From Kingdonia uniflora (Eukaryota; Streptophyta; Magnoliopsida; Ranunculales; Circaeasteraceae): 64,000 nt of DNA. The first letter of the stretch is position 1; each line of letters opens with the position of its first letter. The DNA is taken from positions 2,418,001 through 2,482,000 of the forward strand of contig JACGCM010000715.1 of the NCBI GenBank assembly GCA_014058105.1, read 5' to 3'. Shown here piece after piece: positions 52,159 through 63,808 of the stretch. Under the pieces are notes generated by a model that was not told the DNA's origin, made no database searches, and saw only the letters and a list, made by a program, of their open reading frames with translations. A program made the translations under genes and the position numbers.

Positions 52159-53519
52159 ATGGTCACTTCCAGACGACCAGCAATTGGAATCCAGCTCGAT
52201 CATTCAGTTGAGCCGGAGTAACTTGCAGAACTGCGGGCAAATCTTCTCGCCGAAACAAAGAAATGTAATGAGCTCAAACGTCAGTTAACTCTAGACCGAG
52301 AGCTATGTGAGAAGGAGCTCGAAGCTAAGCAACAAGCTTGTTTGACAACGTTCAAACGACATGAAGATCAGATGACAACCATGCAGACTGCATTACAAGC
52401 TCTGCCAGATACTCAACAGGCTCCTCAAACCAGAGATCGCGATCAAGTGCCATAGACCTCCCGAGTTTTAGCACGGGAAAGATTGGGACCTCGAGGATCC
52501 ACCAGCAAAGCTATTTCCAGAAATATTTAGCACGAACATCAACCTTTTATTCATTTGGGTGGTGAGGTTCTGTCAAAAATCAGTAGAGGTCACCAATTTT
52601 TCAAACGTCGGGAGGAAGAACAACGACCTCAACCTCGAATTTTAGCACGTGATCGTTTGAGTGAGGGCACTGGTACTCATAATCCTTAACCTTCTCGTCA
52701 AGCCACTCAACTGACACGTCAATATGTCACACAAGAACATATGGATCAATGCATTAAGGAGTTGATTGAAGCGCAAGTTTTGGGCACTACAGACGACCTT
52801 ACCAAGTTACAAGGAAGTTCGATTGCCAAAGAACTATTCGATATGGAAATACTGAAAGGTTTCCATACTCCAAAAATTCATAAATACAAAGGTACCGATC
52901 CAAATGAGCACGTTCAACAATACCGTGATTCATTGGGATTGTACTTCAATCTCAACCACATCCTTTATCGTTTGTTCACAACAAGTCTTCAAGAAGAATT
53001 GCTCTGGTGGTTTTACTCTTTACCTGAAGATTTTATACTTACATTCGATCAGCTGCAGAAATAATTCATCAAGACGTATGCTCACAACAGAGACAAAAAG
53101 GAGAATTTATATTCTCTTATTAGCCTCAAACAGTCACACAGAGAGAAGCTCAAAGCTTTTGCAAAGAAGTTCTTGGAGCTCGCGCGTAAAGTAGACAACT
53201 TCGATAAGAAAATAACTGTTACTGCTTTCACCAACGCACTCCAGCTCGACTGCAAGGCCAAAGAGAAACCCTTCCTTAACAAACTTACAACCTTGGAGGA
53301 TATGATCACCAAAGTCAATGGATATGTCGATCTGGAAATGATGATGTTCGAAAGGCATAAATCTACTAAATCCATCCTAACCACGAAAGGTCCAACTATA
53401 GATCGAAACAATGAACCGAAGGAGGATCAGGGTGATCAAAAGCATTCCAAGGGCAGCATTGGCAATCCTCGGAAAGGTGGTACATTACCTAAACCGGTCC
53501 TCCCGAAGATGAATGTTTG
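52159..53519 (+). pseudogene. G4 gag
   Basis: It starts MVTSRRPAIGIQLDHSVEPE, then a stop and a coiled-coil leader (NLLAETKKCNELKRQL). The gag core reads IHKYKGTDPNEHVQQYRD, TSLQEELLWWFYSLPEDF and EKLKAFAKKFLELARKVD, with the end NPRKGGTLPKPVLPKMNV. Five or so in-frame stops each fit a C-to-T change. The core aligns with the G3 gag almost throughout. Confidence 0.88.
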
Positions 53520-54336
53520 AATCTCTGTAATTTTTCCAATCCTATCCAAGGACAAGCTATACCGTCCCTCTCAACCTTTGGAGCCAATCGAAAGCCGCTC
53601 GTACTCCATGCTTCACAAGGTAAACCATCATTCTACTGACAACTGCAATGCTTCACAGAGGTTGCTAGAATTTATTTTCAAGGAGGGATGGATGTTCGAA
53701 TATATTTTCGACCTGAAATCATATAAGGATGACAGCTATAAGAAGCAGCTCAAAATAGTCTAGGTCGAAGATCAAGCTGAGGAGAAACATCTTTACCATA
53801 TGTATCATAACAACATGATCAAAATCCATCAGATCAACAACTCTTGCCGATTTAAACGCCAAAAACTTTCAGAATGCTGCGATCTCACACCTCAGGATAA
53901 GGAAGCCAAGTTTCTACCTAAGTCGATCAATCGCTGGCTTGGGATCTCATTCGAAGATTGCGATATTAGTCATGTAAAATTTTCACATCATGATGCATTA
54001 GTCATAATGCTCAAGATGAAGAAGTTTGTCATGCATACAATGATGATCGATACTAGAAGCGGTATTGAGATTTTCTTTCAGGGCACAATAGACCAGATGG
54101 GATTGGCAGATCAAGCTATTCCAAGCGACACCTATATCAGTGGATTCAATGGTTTAAAAGAAGAGCAAGTAGGCAAGATCATCTTACCTATTACCACAGG
54201 ACCAGCCATAATCGATGTCGTCTTCTACGTCATCAATGCCAAATCTCGTTATCTCAGAATTATGGGCCGTTGCTGGATTCACAACATGGAAGCAAATCGC
54301 TTCTACTTATCATTAAGCACTCTGCTTCAAACATAA
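53520..54336 (+). pseudogene. G4 protease region
   Basis: It parallels the G3 protease frame: SYSMLHKVNHHSTDNCNASQ, HDALVIMLKMKKFVMHTM, MIDTRSGIEIFFQGTIDQ (DTRSG where G3 has DTGST), LPITTGPAIIDVVFYVIN and LRIMGRCWIHNMEANRF. The Gly after DT in the active site has become Arg, which should abolish activity. One stop falls at 53761. Confidence 0.82.
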
Positions 54337-54599
54337 TGATGATATCTATGAAATCAAAGATAGTCAAAAGCTTTCTCGAGCTTGCAAAATACTGTCTCTG
54401 CCATTCTAGATACCTCAGACAGATACACCGCATAGCAATTACAGAAAGTTGATCACCTTGATGATCAACCTTCAACAGAAGAGCCTATAGAATACGTCAA
54501 CATTGATGGACCTAGCAGAGGTACTTTTATCGGTACCAAGCTGGTCCAACACGATAAGGATGCTCTTATTTAATTCTTACGACTAGATTGAGATATTTT

Positions 54600-55860
54600 T
54601 ACGTAGACTTTCGAAGAGATGCCTAGGGTCGATCCGGCCAAGGCATGTCACAAATTGGCCATTAGCATCAACGCTACGGTGGTCAAACAGAAATAGTGAC
54701 GACTGTCACCTCGTCTTCGAGATGAAGTTAACATGGGGATTAAGAAATTGATCAAAGTGGGATTCATTCGAGAAACCAAGTTTCCAGATTGGATATCCAA
54801 CATCGTCGTTGTACCGAAGAAGAATGGAAAAGTCTGAGTTTGTGTAGATTTTACAGATTTAAACAAATACACTTCGAAGGAAAGTTTCCCTCTTCCTAAC
54901 ATCCATCAAATTATTGATTCTACAGCAGGTCACCGACTCCTATCTATGATGGACGCTGCTTCTGGATACAATCAAATTCCACTCTTGGAAGAATATCAAG
55001 AAAAGACTACTTTCATCACTGAAAGAGGACTTTATTGCTACAAAGTCATGCCCTTCGGACTCAAAAATGCAGGCGCGATTTATCAACGGTTGATGACTAC
55101 TATGTTCAAAGCACATCTTGGTAAAATCGTGGGAGTCTACATTGATGATTTCTTGTGCAAGAGCATACAGTCAATTAACCACATCACAGATTTGAACACA
55201 ATATTCAACATTCTTTGATCTTACAAGATGCGACTCAAGCCTGATAAGTATCAATTCGGAGTACATTCAGGCCAATTCCTCGGCTAGTTCATCAGCAAGA
55301 AGGGGATTGAGGCCGATCTAGATCAAATTCGAGCTCTCCTCAATATGCTATCTCCAAAAACTACGAAAGACGTACAAAAGCTTGCTGACAAGATTGCCGC
55401 AATCAATAGATTCGTTTTAAAATCTTCAGATCGATGTCGTTGGCTGTTCCTACTACTTCGTGGTTGTACCAAACAAGGAAAATTTTAGCCCAATGCAGAA
55501 ATCCAATGGACATCAGAATGCGACGTAGTTTTTCAGGATCTCGAAACCTATTTGGGAAAGTCTACCATCATGAGGGCCCCAGTAGATAATAAGGAACTGA
55601 TCATCTACCTAGAAGTTACAGATACTTCTATCAGCTCGATTCTCATTCGACTTGAAGGGAAGATCGAAAAAACCAGTATACTTCATCAGCAAACCTTTAC
55701 TCCAACGGAAAGGAGGTATTCTAGAATTGAGAGACTTCTTCTAACTCATGTTTACACTTCACATAAACTTAGGTACTACTTCCAAGCTCAGTCAGTCAAA
55801 GTCATGACGAACTACCTACTCAGGAAAGTCTTGTCAAAGAAGGAAAAATCTTAAAGAGTG
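54600..55860 (+). pseudogene. G4 reverse transcriptase and first RNase H
   Basis: Blocks: FPDWISNIVVVPKKNGKV then a TGA, VCVDFTDLNKYTSKESFPL, LSMMDAASGYNQIPLLEEYQ, CYKVMPFGLKNAGAIYQRLM and the active site GVYIDDFLCKS with both Asp. The RNase H part includes LIIYLEVTDTSISSILIRLE and YYFQAQSVKVMTNYLL. TGA and TAG stops at about 54836, 55218 and 55287 break it. Confidence 0.9.
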
Positions 55861-56060
55861 CCACAATGGTCAGTCAGTTTGAGAGAACATGATATCAAGA
55901 TCGAACAACCCCTTTCAAAAAAGGGTCAGGCCGTCATCGATTTTCTCGCCGGCTTTCCAGTAGAAAATCTCGAGTGGGAGCAACACGATCCTGACCTTGT
56001 CGAAGAAATTTAAGAAGATCCACCCACCAAAGTATTTGACGAGCAAGCTGAATGGGTTAC

Positions 56061-56856
56061 AAGGAAAGGGTGGAGACTTCTTACAGATGGTTCAGCAGGA
56101 CCTGGAGGGTCAGGAATTGGAATCGTACTGATTACCCCTTCCAACGACAGAATCGAGAAATTAATCTGCTTGGATTTTGTAGCCTCCAATAATGTTACCG
56201 AATACGAAGTTCTCATTTATGGACTCGACCTCGCACTTGAGCCCGGCGTCCCAGAACTCTCAATCTGCACAAATTCTCTTCTCATCATCCACCATTACTC
56301 TGAGTAATACAAGAAGAATGATAAGATGATCGAATATGCAGCCCTCGTTGCAGATAGGATGAGCCAGTTTATGAAAGCAACTCTCGATTATCTTCCTCGA
56401 GGTGAAAACAAACATATCGATTCCTTGGCTTATCTAGCCAGGGTCTTGGGTATAGAAGCTAGATACCGCCAAATCAAAGTGATATCAACCACCAACATTG
56501 ATTACATTTTTGTATGCACGATCAACACTGGGGGTGATAAAGAGGAGGACGACGATTGGCGAAAGCCCTTCCTTGCCTACCTTAGCACCGACAACGAATA
56601 CAAAGGACCCCTTCTAACACATTTAAAAGAGCGCCGACAGCTAATCAAAAATTCAAAGCGCTATACAAATCAAAATAGCTTTTTATATCGTCGCTCCATC
56701 ATGAGGACTTACCACAAGTGCCTCTCCAGAAAGAAAGCAGATGAGATGCTCATAGATTTACATAAAATGACTTGTGACTCACATACCGCAGGTCAATCAC
56801 TTACTAACAGAGCTATTACACAAGGAGTATTCTGGCTAGGTGTGCTGGACACATGA
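56061..56856 (+). pseudogene. G4 second RNase H and start of integrase
   Basis: It opens LLTDGSAGPGGSGIGIVLIT, then NVTEYEVLIYGLDLALEP, LSICTNSLLIIHHYSE and a stop, then LDYLPRGENKHIDSLAYLAR. This is the archaeal-like extra RNase H. CTNS replaces the YTDS of G3, so a catalytic Asp is lost. The frame then enters the integrase zinc region (YHKCLSRKKADEMLIDLHK). Confidence 0.82.
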
Positions 56857-57816
56857 TCACATACTAGCAGAAGAGTACTCGTACAAATGCAATACATGTC
56901 AACGACATGGACACATGATTTGCGCCGCTGCGCTTGAACTACATGCAAGCAAGGTGTTCTAGCCATTCAAAATATGGGAGCTCGATCTTGTCGGTGAATT
57001 TCCTAATACTCCTGGTAACCGACGATACCTACTCGTAGCTGCAGATTATTTTACAAAATAGGTAGAAGTAGTTCCACTCTGTCGAACTTGAGAAGAAGAG
57101 GTCATATCTTTTTTCTGGGAACATCATTACTCGGTTCGGATGCCCCAACCTAATTCGTATCGATAATGGGCCACAATTCGTTGGGGAGAAAGTTGCAGCT
57201 TTCCTCAACAAACGCAACATCATCCACTCACCATCCAATCCCTACTACCCTCAAGGCAATGGCCAAGCCAAAATTACCAGCAAAACCATCGTGGATGGAC
57301 TTAAGACAAGGTTTCATTCACAGAAATAGGAGAACTGGATACGAGAACTCCTTCATGTCTTATGGGCATACCATACAAATCCATGTCAATCTACGGGCAG
57401 TACCTCATTTCTCCTCTCCTATGGTACCAAAGCTGTCATTCCAACATAATACCATCATCCTGCCAGAGATCATGAGCTAACTGACGAAGAAAATGAGTTT
57501 GAATTGGCCTGTAACATCAATTGGATTGATGAGAGCAGGGAACGCGCTATTGCCAACCTTGGTCGATATCACTATATGTTGGCCAGTTCGTACAATAGGA
57601 GAGTCTGAAGTCGCACTTTCCAAATCAACGATCTCGTCCTTAGAGAAATCCCTCAACACAGAAAAGAGCTACTTGCCGGGAAACTGACAGAAATTTGGGT
57701 GGGTCTATTCATAATCACTGGCCTAACTGGTCTGGGATCATATTAAATCATGACCGAGGAAAGAGTTCATATCCCAAATCCTTGGAATACTAGGCGACTG
57801 AAATGGTACTATTGTT
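56857..57816 (+). pseudogene. G4 integrase
   Basis: Core pieces in changing frames: LDLVGEFPNTPGNRRYLLVA, then IDNGPQFVGEKVAAFLNK (second Asp), SNPYYPQGNGQAKITSKT and a final RVHIPNPWNTRRLKWYYC before TAA. The GQAKI word has Lys where G3 has the active-site Glu. Frameshifts near 57100-57300 break it. The last block is the usual end of Tat pol. Confidence 0.82.
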
Positions 57817-57974
57817 AAGTCCCTCACTACTCCATTTCAAATTCTTGTTCTTTCCATTCCAAAAGTGAGATTTTCATCTCCATACAATGTATATTTTATT
57901 CTATTCAATGAAAACTTCCAAGTTTTTTCCCACACAACTCTCTACTTACGTAGACAATACATAGATTAAAGCAA

Positions 57975-58490
57975 AAATAATATTAGTTTTTAATTGACCT
58001 ATATTCTGGTTAAAGTAACGATAAAAATAGCTTTCAAACCGTACTCTATACATATTTTGCGATTAAAACAAAGGTAATACTAGTTTTCAATCAAAGAACT
58101 CTACCATACATAAGATAAAACGAAGTTAAAACTAACTTTCATCTCTCAATATGGCTACAACAATTATACCGGTTAAAACAAAGGTAAAACTAGCTTTGAT
58201 CGAACTCTATACATACTCTGCGATTAAAATGATGAAAATACTAGTTTTCAATCAAAGAACTTTGCCAGACATAAAATAAAGCAAAGGTAAAACTAGCTTT
58301 CATCTTAATATGGCTGCGACAATTATATCAGTTAAAGCAAAGGTAAAACTAGCTTTGATCGAACTTTATACATACTCTGCGATTAAAACGAAGGTAATAC
58401 TAGTTTTCAATCAAAGAACTCTACCAGACATAAGATAAAGTAAATGTAAAACTAGCATTCATCTCTTAATATGTCTGCGACAGATATTTT
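57975..58490. repeat. Tandem repeats (about 160 bp) between pol and the antisense gene of G4
   Basis: Three copies of a unit of about 160 bp containing AAGGTAAAACTAGCTTTGAT, TACTCTGCGATTAAAA and TAGTTTTCAATCAAAGAACT, with period marks near 58055, 58216 and 58375. Position and unit length parallel the repeats in G3, although the sequences differ. Confidence 0.88.
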
Positions 58491-58640
58491 TATAGGTTAC
58501 ACATACAACCACTACAAAGGATTATTTTCTGCTGATGGGGGGTTTACTATGCTTTCCCCTGCAACAAAAGGACGATCAATCATAAATTCTTGAGCTCGAG
58601 CAGCCACAGTGATCCTGCCTTGCTCTACCAATTTAGCAGG

Positions 58641-59831
58641 TCAAGAACCTAACTCCGTTTCTATAGAGTACATACAGTTTCTTCGATCCATATCAGCTCT
58701 GTAAATGCATCCTTTATCCAATAAACAATCATGCAAGGTATCCCTCTTGAACTCGAGCCTTCTAATGTCCTCAACAAAATAGGCGATCACTGCCATTAAC
58801 ATCCCTGAGTGCAATACCTCGGGCATGATTGCCTTAGAAAAATTTTCTCTCGCCGTTTGAAGGCACTCTTTCAGCCTCTTGTTTCGTACTTTATGCCATT
58901 CTATTTGACTTGATGCCCGGGACATATGATTGATATGCTCCCTCGCCTTCTCATCTGCTTTATTTAATTAAGCCTGGTTTATTATCCTTAATTCAGCTGC
59001 CTGGGAACGAAGTTCCTCAAACTCTCTATCTACACATATCCCAGCAAGAGATTTCCCTAACAAATCATCCTTTTTCCTTATTAAAATATCCTTACCTCTG
59101 ATCACCCGCTCTAACTCCTGCTCCGTGACATGAGCAGCATCCAGCTTACTTTGGCACTCCCTTAACCGCTCATTCCCTTTTTGTACGTGACCTTGAGTTT
59201 GATCTACGTTTTCCTCCAGCTCTCTGATTCGAGCTGATAGGCAAACCACATCCCCTTGAACAATGGAAACCCTGGTATCACCTTTATTCTTCCTCGAGCA
59301 CTCTCCAGCCTCAGCATTTTTGACGCACAAATTGGCATGAGCCAAATCGGTCTTCAATTATGCTACCCTCTCATTCAACTCATCACATTTACTTTGCACC
59401 AACCGAAACTTTATATCTTTAGCAGGTAAAATTGCAGTCAACTGCTCAACCGCAATTTCAGAGTTAGATAAGTCATCTCGAGCTCTCTTCTGCTCGTTAT
59501 CTTTCTCAATAATTTGATTCTTCAATCGATCTAGTTCAATCAATCGAGTCTGCTCTTGTTCGTTCGTTTTGCTGATCACTTGGTCCTTCAGACTGGCCAC
59601 AAAATGGCGTAACTCTTTTTCTGACGTTTCTAACGCTTAAATATGGTATTGGGCCATGTCAGCCTCCTTACTCTTTACCGTCAGTATATCATTCTGGTTT
59701 TTAAGTTTCGTTGTCTTTTCTTTCATCTCCGCGAGCTCTTTTTGCCCCTTACTAATTTTGGCATCCTTCTTCTCGATCTTCGGAGTGAGGTCATCAACAG
59801 TATGTGTTGCCTCGACTAACTTAAAATGCAC
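58641..59831 (-). pseudogene. G4 antisense gene: C-terminal coiled coil
   Basis: Four nearly continuous minus-strand frames separated by single stops: MHFKLVEATHTVDDLTPKIE, MASLKDQVISKTNEQEQTRL, MKTDLAHANLCVKNAEAGEC and MSRASSQIEWHKVRNKRLKE. All are strongly coiled-coil (RELEENVDQTQGHVQKGNER). The last contains MLMAVIAYFVEDIRRLEFKR, which matches the C-terminal block of the G3 antisense gene. The gene runs toward pol and stops just after the tandem repeats. Three stops remain over about 390 codons. Confidence 0.62.
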
Positions 59832-61745
59832 CTTGAAATTCTATATGCTCGTAATTAATGTATTTCAAGAAAATAGGTCAAAACAATTCCTATCAATCAA
59901 TAGTCTAAGGTTAAACAGAAACAATCAAAAGCAAAGACAAGGAATTAAAGGACACAAGCAAATGTTCACCCTGTGGAAACTCCTTACTCAAGAGAAAAAC
60001 CACAGGTCATTGTCGAGGATCACGGCAACCAAAAGTTTCATTAATCAAAAAGAGTTATACTGAATTATATTTACAGATTTAATAACCTAGTCTCAAGATT
60101 ATCACTCTTCTGACTAAAGCATCGCACCCCACCTTCTTCTTGTTCTCACAACAACTCTTCTTGATCTCTCACCAAGAAACTTCATTTATTCTCGCAACAG
60201 CCTGTCTTGATGTCTCACCATGAAACTTCTTATAGAATCGCTCTTGAACAAATAATTGGGAAGTCTTTGAAACCCTAACTCAACATCAATCTTAAGATCA
60301 AAAGATGATTGATTGATCTTCAGTTCTTCTTGCTCTCTGATAACATCTTTTGGAGCCTTTGGAAAGAAAAATGTTTTGCCCAAGAAAAGAGAGAGCGAGA
60401 AAAGGAAACTAGGGTTTCTTTAAATAGTAGTTCTATTTCTCTCGATATTCGTTCGAACAAGACCAAAAGTCGTTCAAACGAATCACGACTAATTTGGTCA
60501 AAAACCCTAGAAATTTTACATCTCGTTCGAACGAAAAGAAGTCTCGTTCGAACGACAATTGCCTATGGGCCAAATTTCCAGGAAACATGATACTTCGTTC
60601 AAACGACAAGTTAACTCGTTCAAATGAAAATTGCCTATGGGCCAAATTTTTAGGAGACATAATACTTCGTTCGAACGACAATAAAACTCATTCGAACGTC
60701 AAAATTGTCTATGGGCCAAATTTTCAGGGGACTTGACACTTAGTTCAAACGACAAGAAAACTCGTTCGAACGTTAAAATAGAGAAAGACTCATCCCTTTT
60801 ATCAGAGAGTAATACTTACCTTCTGTCCAGTGATCTGTGTCTTCGACTGAGACAACCAGAAACTCCACAAACACGAAATGTGACAAATAAAACCTTTCAT
60901 ACCTTTACGTGTTGATCTTCCCTATCTTCATTTGCCTCTCTCATTCTATCAAACTCTGCTCAAACTCTTGGTTATTTTGGCGTGTCTCTTCTTCGCTCAA
61001 GCGAGCTGACTCTAATTCGACTTACACATCACATATACAATACATCAAGTTCGATTTAGGACACTCACTCAATACATATATCTTATTTCTAATAAATTTT
61101 TTATTTTTTGACATCTACTGTATGAAACTGCTTCTAAACTTAAGGTCAAAGTATGATCCCAATTCGATGAATAATAACATATGCTTCCAATTCCAAGGTA
61201 CACATTCTCTATATTCTAACTTTTTTAACACTTTGATATTATCTATACACAGTTGAGTACCATTTCCCCTAAACTGTTTGCAACTTTTTAGTTTGTTTCT
61301 ACGCTCTAATTTTTACTTTGTTGCTCTAGAATAATGAAGCATATATGCCAAATATTTCTTACTCTTATCTAACCTGTAGCTCCGCTTGCAAAGTTAACAG
61401 GGACGCTGAGATGTATTTCTCCTTAGCAAGCTCATTCTCTAATTTTTTTATTCTGAGGCGCATATCCTTACGTTCCTACAAACAAGGTTTGTAAACATAA
61501 CTTAGCCTATAAAAATTTATCTTACATTGATCCATACAATTACAGTTCATAAACCTTCATAATCAGATAACCAAATAGTCAATAATTTTACTCTACCTTA
61601 TCATTCCCATTCTCTGGGTTTACAATATCATCCACTTGGTTCTCTCGCTCAGTTTGGGGAGAGACACCATCCAACCCTTTAACAACTCCAACCTCATCAG
61701 CTTCATCTTCCTCTTCTTCAACATAGGTATCCTCCATAATGTCAT
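59832..61745 (-). other. Long non-coding gap (probable intron) in the G4 antisense gene
   Basis: Nearly 1.9 kb without coding similarity on either strand separates the coiled-coil exons. It contains the TTCGAACG tandem repeat. Confidence 0.4.
60430..60775. repeat. Tandem repeat rich in the palindrome CGTTCGAACG
   Basis: Units of about 72-74 bp with GCCTATGGGCCAAATTT followed by pairs of CGTTCGAACG or CGTTCAAACG. Three full units are clear, with partial units on the left. Confidence 0.9.
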
Positions 61746-62281
61746 TCACCTAAGTTTTGGAGTACACCATTTTAAAAGGTGGTACCCAAGCCACTCACGC
61801 TGGACTACGACCTCTTCGAGATTCTTCTCCACCTCTTGCACAGTCTTCGCAGAATTCAATCGCTTCCCCTCCCAAATCAATTCAAATTTTAAACGAGCTA
61901 CCTCCTTCTCGAGCTCTGCCTTCCCACTTTTGAACTCGACTTTCTCCTCCTCCATCCCGAGGCAGATCCCCTTCATCAAAGGAGCAGCCTATAAGCAAAC
62001 AAAAAAACAAATTGAACACATTTTTGGAGATACATCACTATACATAATTTATAGTAAACTCAAATCATTGAACTTACCACTTTGCTCATCTCCTCCACAC
62101 CCTTGTGAGTTGTAAGCCTCGCCCTGCCTTCCACACCTTTCAACTCGTCTTCCATACCAGGTTGATTCTCTGTGACCTTCTCCCCAATAAGTTCAGAAGA
62201 AGGATCTACCCTTCTCTTCTTTGCCCCTCCCTTGACCTCACCACTCTCCGTGGTTCCGGAGGTCGAGCCACGCTTCAACAT
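61746..62281 (-). pseudogene. G4 antisense gene: middle exons
   Basis: Two minus-strand frames: MLKRGSTSGTTESGEVKGGA (basic, with KKRRVDPSSE, a possible nuclear localisation signal) and MEEEKVEFKSGKAELEKEVA (coiled coil). A GT-AG-like gap separates them. They lie between the N-terminal domain and the long coiled coil, as in G3. Confidence 0.5.
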
Positions 62282-62299
62282 CTTCTTCTTTGAAAAAGC

Positions 62300-63150
62300 C
62301 TAAGCTAACTTGGTCGACATGGTAGACTCCGACACGTCTGCAAAATCTACTCCAGAGGCCTTTGACAAAGCCACTTGTCTCTCTCCACCAGCTCTCCTTT
62401 TCTTGTTACCTCCAAAACCCGTCATAAGACTCGTTACTTGGGACTTTTGAATTTTATCGTACCTGTTGTTAACACGTTTATTTCTATTTATACCGAGGTC
62501 TTTCAACACTACCTCGAGCTCAATCCCTTCTAGAGCAACAATATCTAACAAGGACTTCTTCTTCTTCACCTTCGGTGAAGGACTTGTCAAACAACAACAC
62601 ATTATCAACAATAGAACAACATTTGATTTCAACAGTTTAATATTATATATTATTACACTTACTTTGCTTCGCAGTTCTATACAAAAGTTCCATAGGTTCT
62701 TCATCATTTCCCTGAAGGCAATCACCTTTCACTTATATGACATTATCATTTCATATTCGACGTGCTGAATTCAGATCGAAGAAAAGAGGTCAAGACGAGC
62801 TCGTAAATAAATATGCCCTTCCACTTGCAGAATAATTCTTCACTCCATAAAACTGCAACACATCTTCTGGAGATATTCTCCTCTCCACCTAATTCTCCTC
62901 CCACAATTTATTCAAACACTCACAGACATTTATTACCTCCCACATGTTCCCGTTCAACTAGGCAGGACATGCCTCAATGATATTCATTATCCCTTTCGCA
63001 AGATTACTTAGAGGCAGACTCCACCCATACTCCAACTGAGACTGGTAACAGAGAAAACCCTCTTTCAGGTCACCCGGGATATTCCCATCATAATACTCCA
63101 AGGAGATCGATTCATCTATTTCCCCCCTGCCCTATATTTTATTATATTCT
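62300..63150 (-). pseudogene. G4 antisense gene: domain resembling putative gypsy-type transposon family
   Basis: From the right, the minus strand reads LEYGWSLPLSNLAKGIMN, IIEACPA then a stop, LNGNMWEVINVCECLNKLWE, another stop, and ISPEDVLQFYGVKNYSASGR. This aligns with 29824-30099 in G3. Downstream follow VKKKKSLLDIVALEGIELEV and a basic stretch NKKRRAGGERQV. Confidence 0.55.
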
Positions 63151-63454
63151 CATCTCTTTTACCTAAATCTTCCTCTGACCTCCCCATACTCATGATGACT
63201 CAACACTTACACATAATCAAACTTTCTCTCCAATAACACAAAAGACATAAAATAAAGCTACTATTTTTCTATTCTGGATTTTACTACTTATAGAAGTGCT
63301 GACATCATTCCCAAAGCTCTAACATTTTTAAAAAAAAATTCAATTTTTTTATTCAAAACAGTCACAACAGCATTTGCAACAAAATGGGACAGATTCAAAC
63401 TTTATTCTAATTACATTTCCTTGGGAGTTATTCGACCTTATACAATTCACTCCC

Positions 63455-63808
63455 TCATATATAATTATACCTGAATAATCCCAGATGTTTTGGGGAGCCA
63501 CGCCTGATCAGTTCATCTCCAGTAATCCTCACATCTTCCAACTCAATCTTTTCTTTAGCAATTAATCTCACAACCTCTTTTAGAGCTGAAGGCTTAACAA
63601 TCACTTCCTGAAATAGCTCCTCATAGAATCGACGTCCTAACTCAAGTTCCCTACCCATCCAATCCAAACCTTCAAATTGATACTCGGACACTGGCAAGTC
63701 AACATCATAATCTAGCAAGTCAAAGATTCGCTCTCGCACTTCAGCTATCTTAATCGCCAATCGTCCCTCAACGGCATAACAAATTATCTCAGATCGAGTC
63801 CACACCAT
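63455..63808 (-). CDS. G4 antisense gene: N-terminal exon
   Basis: An open frame of 117 codons, MVWTRSEIICYAVEGRLAIK, then IAEVRERIFDLLDYDVDLP, a hydrophobic and acidic middle (RRFYEELFQEVIV) and LEDVRITGDELIRRGSPKH. It is homologous to 27959-28318 in G3. Both are starts of genes running opposite to their retroelement. The Met is supported by the shared MVxTRS start. Confidence 0.65.
   Translation of the reverse strand: MVWTRSEIICYAVEGRLAIKIAEVRERIFDLLDYDVDLPVSEYQFEGLDWMGRELELGRRFYEELFQEVIVKPSALKEVVRLIAKEKIELEDVRITGDELIRRGSPKHLGLFRYNYI

Noticed and set aside
51942..52211. Plus-strand frame spanning the G4 LTR end and primer site
   Set aside because: It crosses the LTR boundary and primer site, so it is not a protein of the element.
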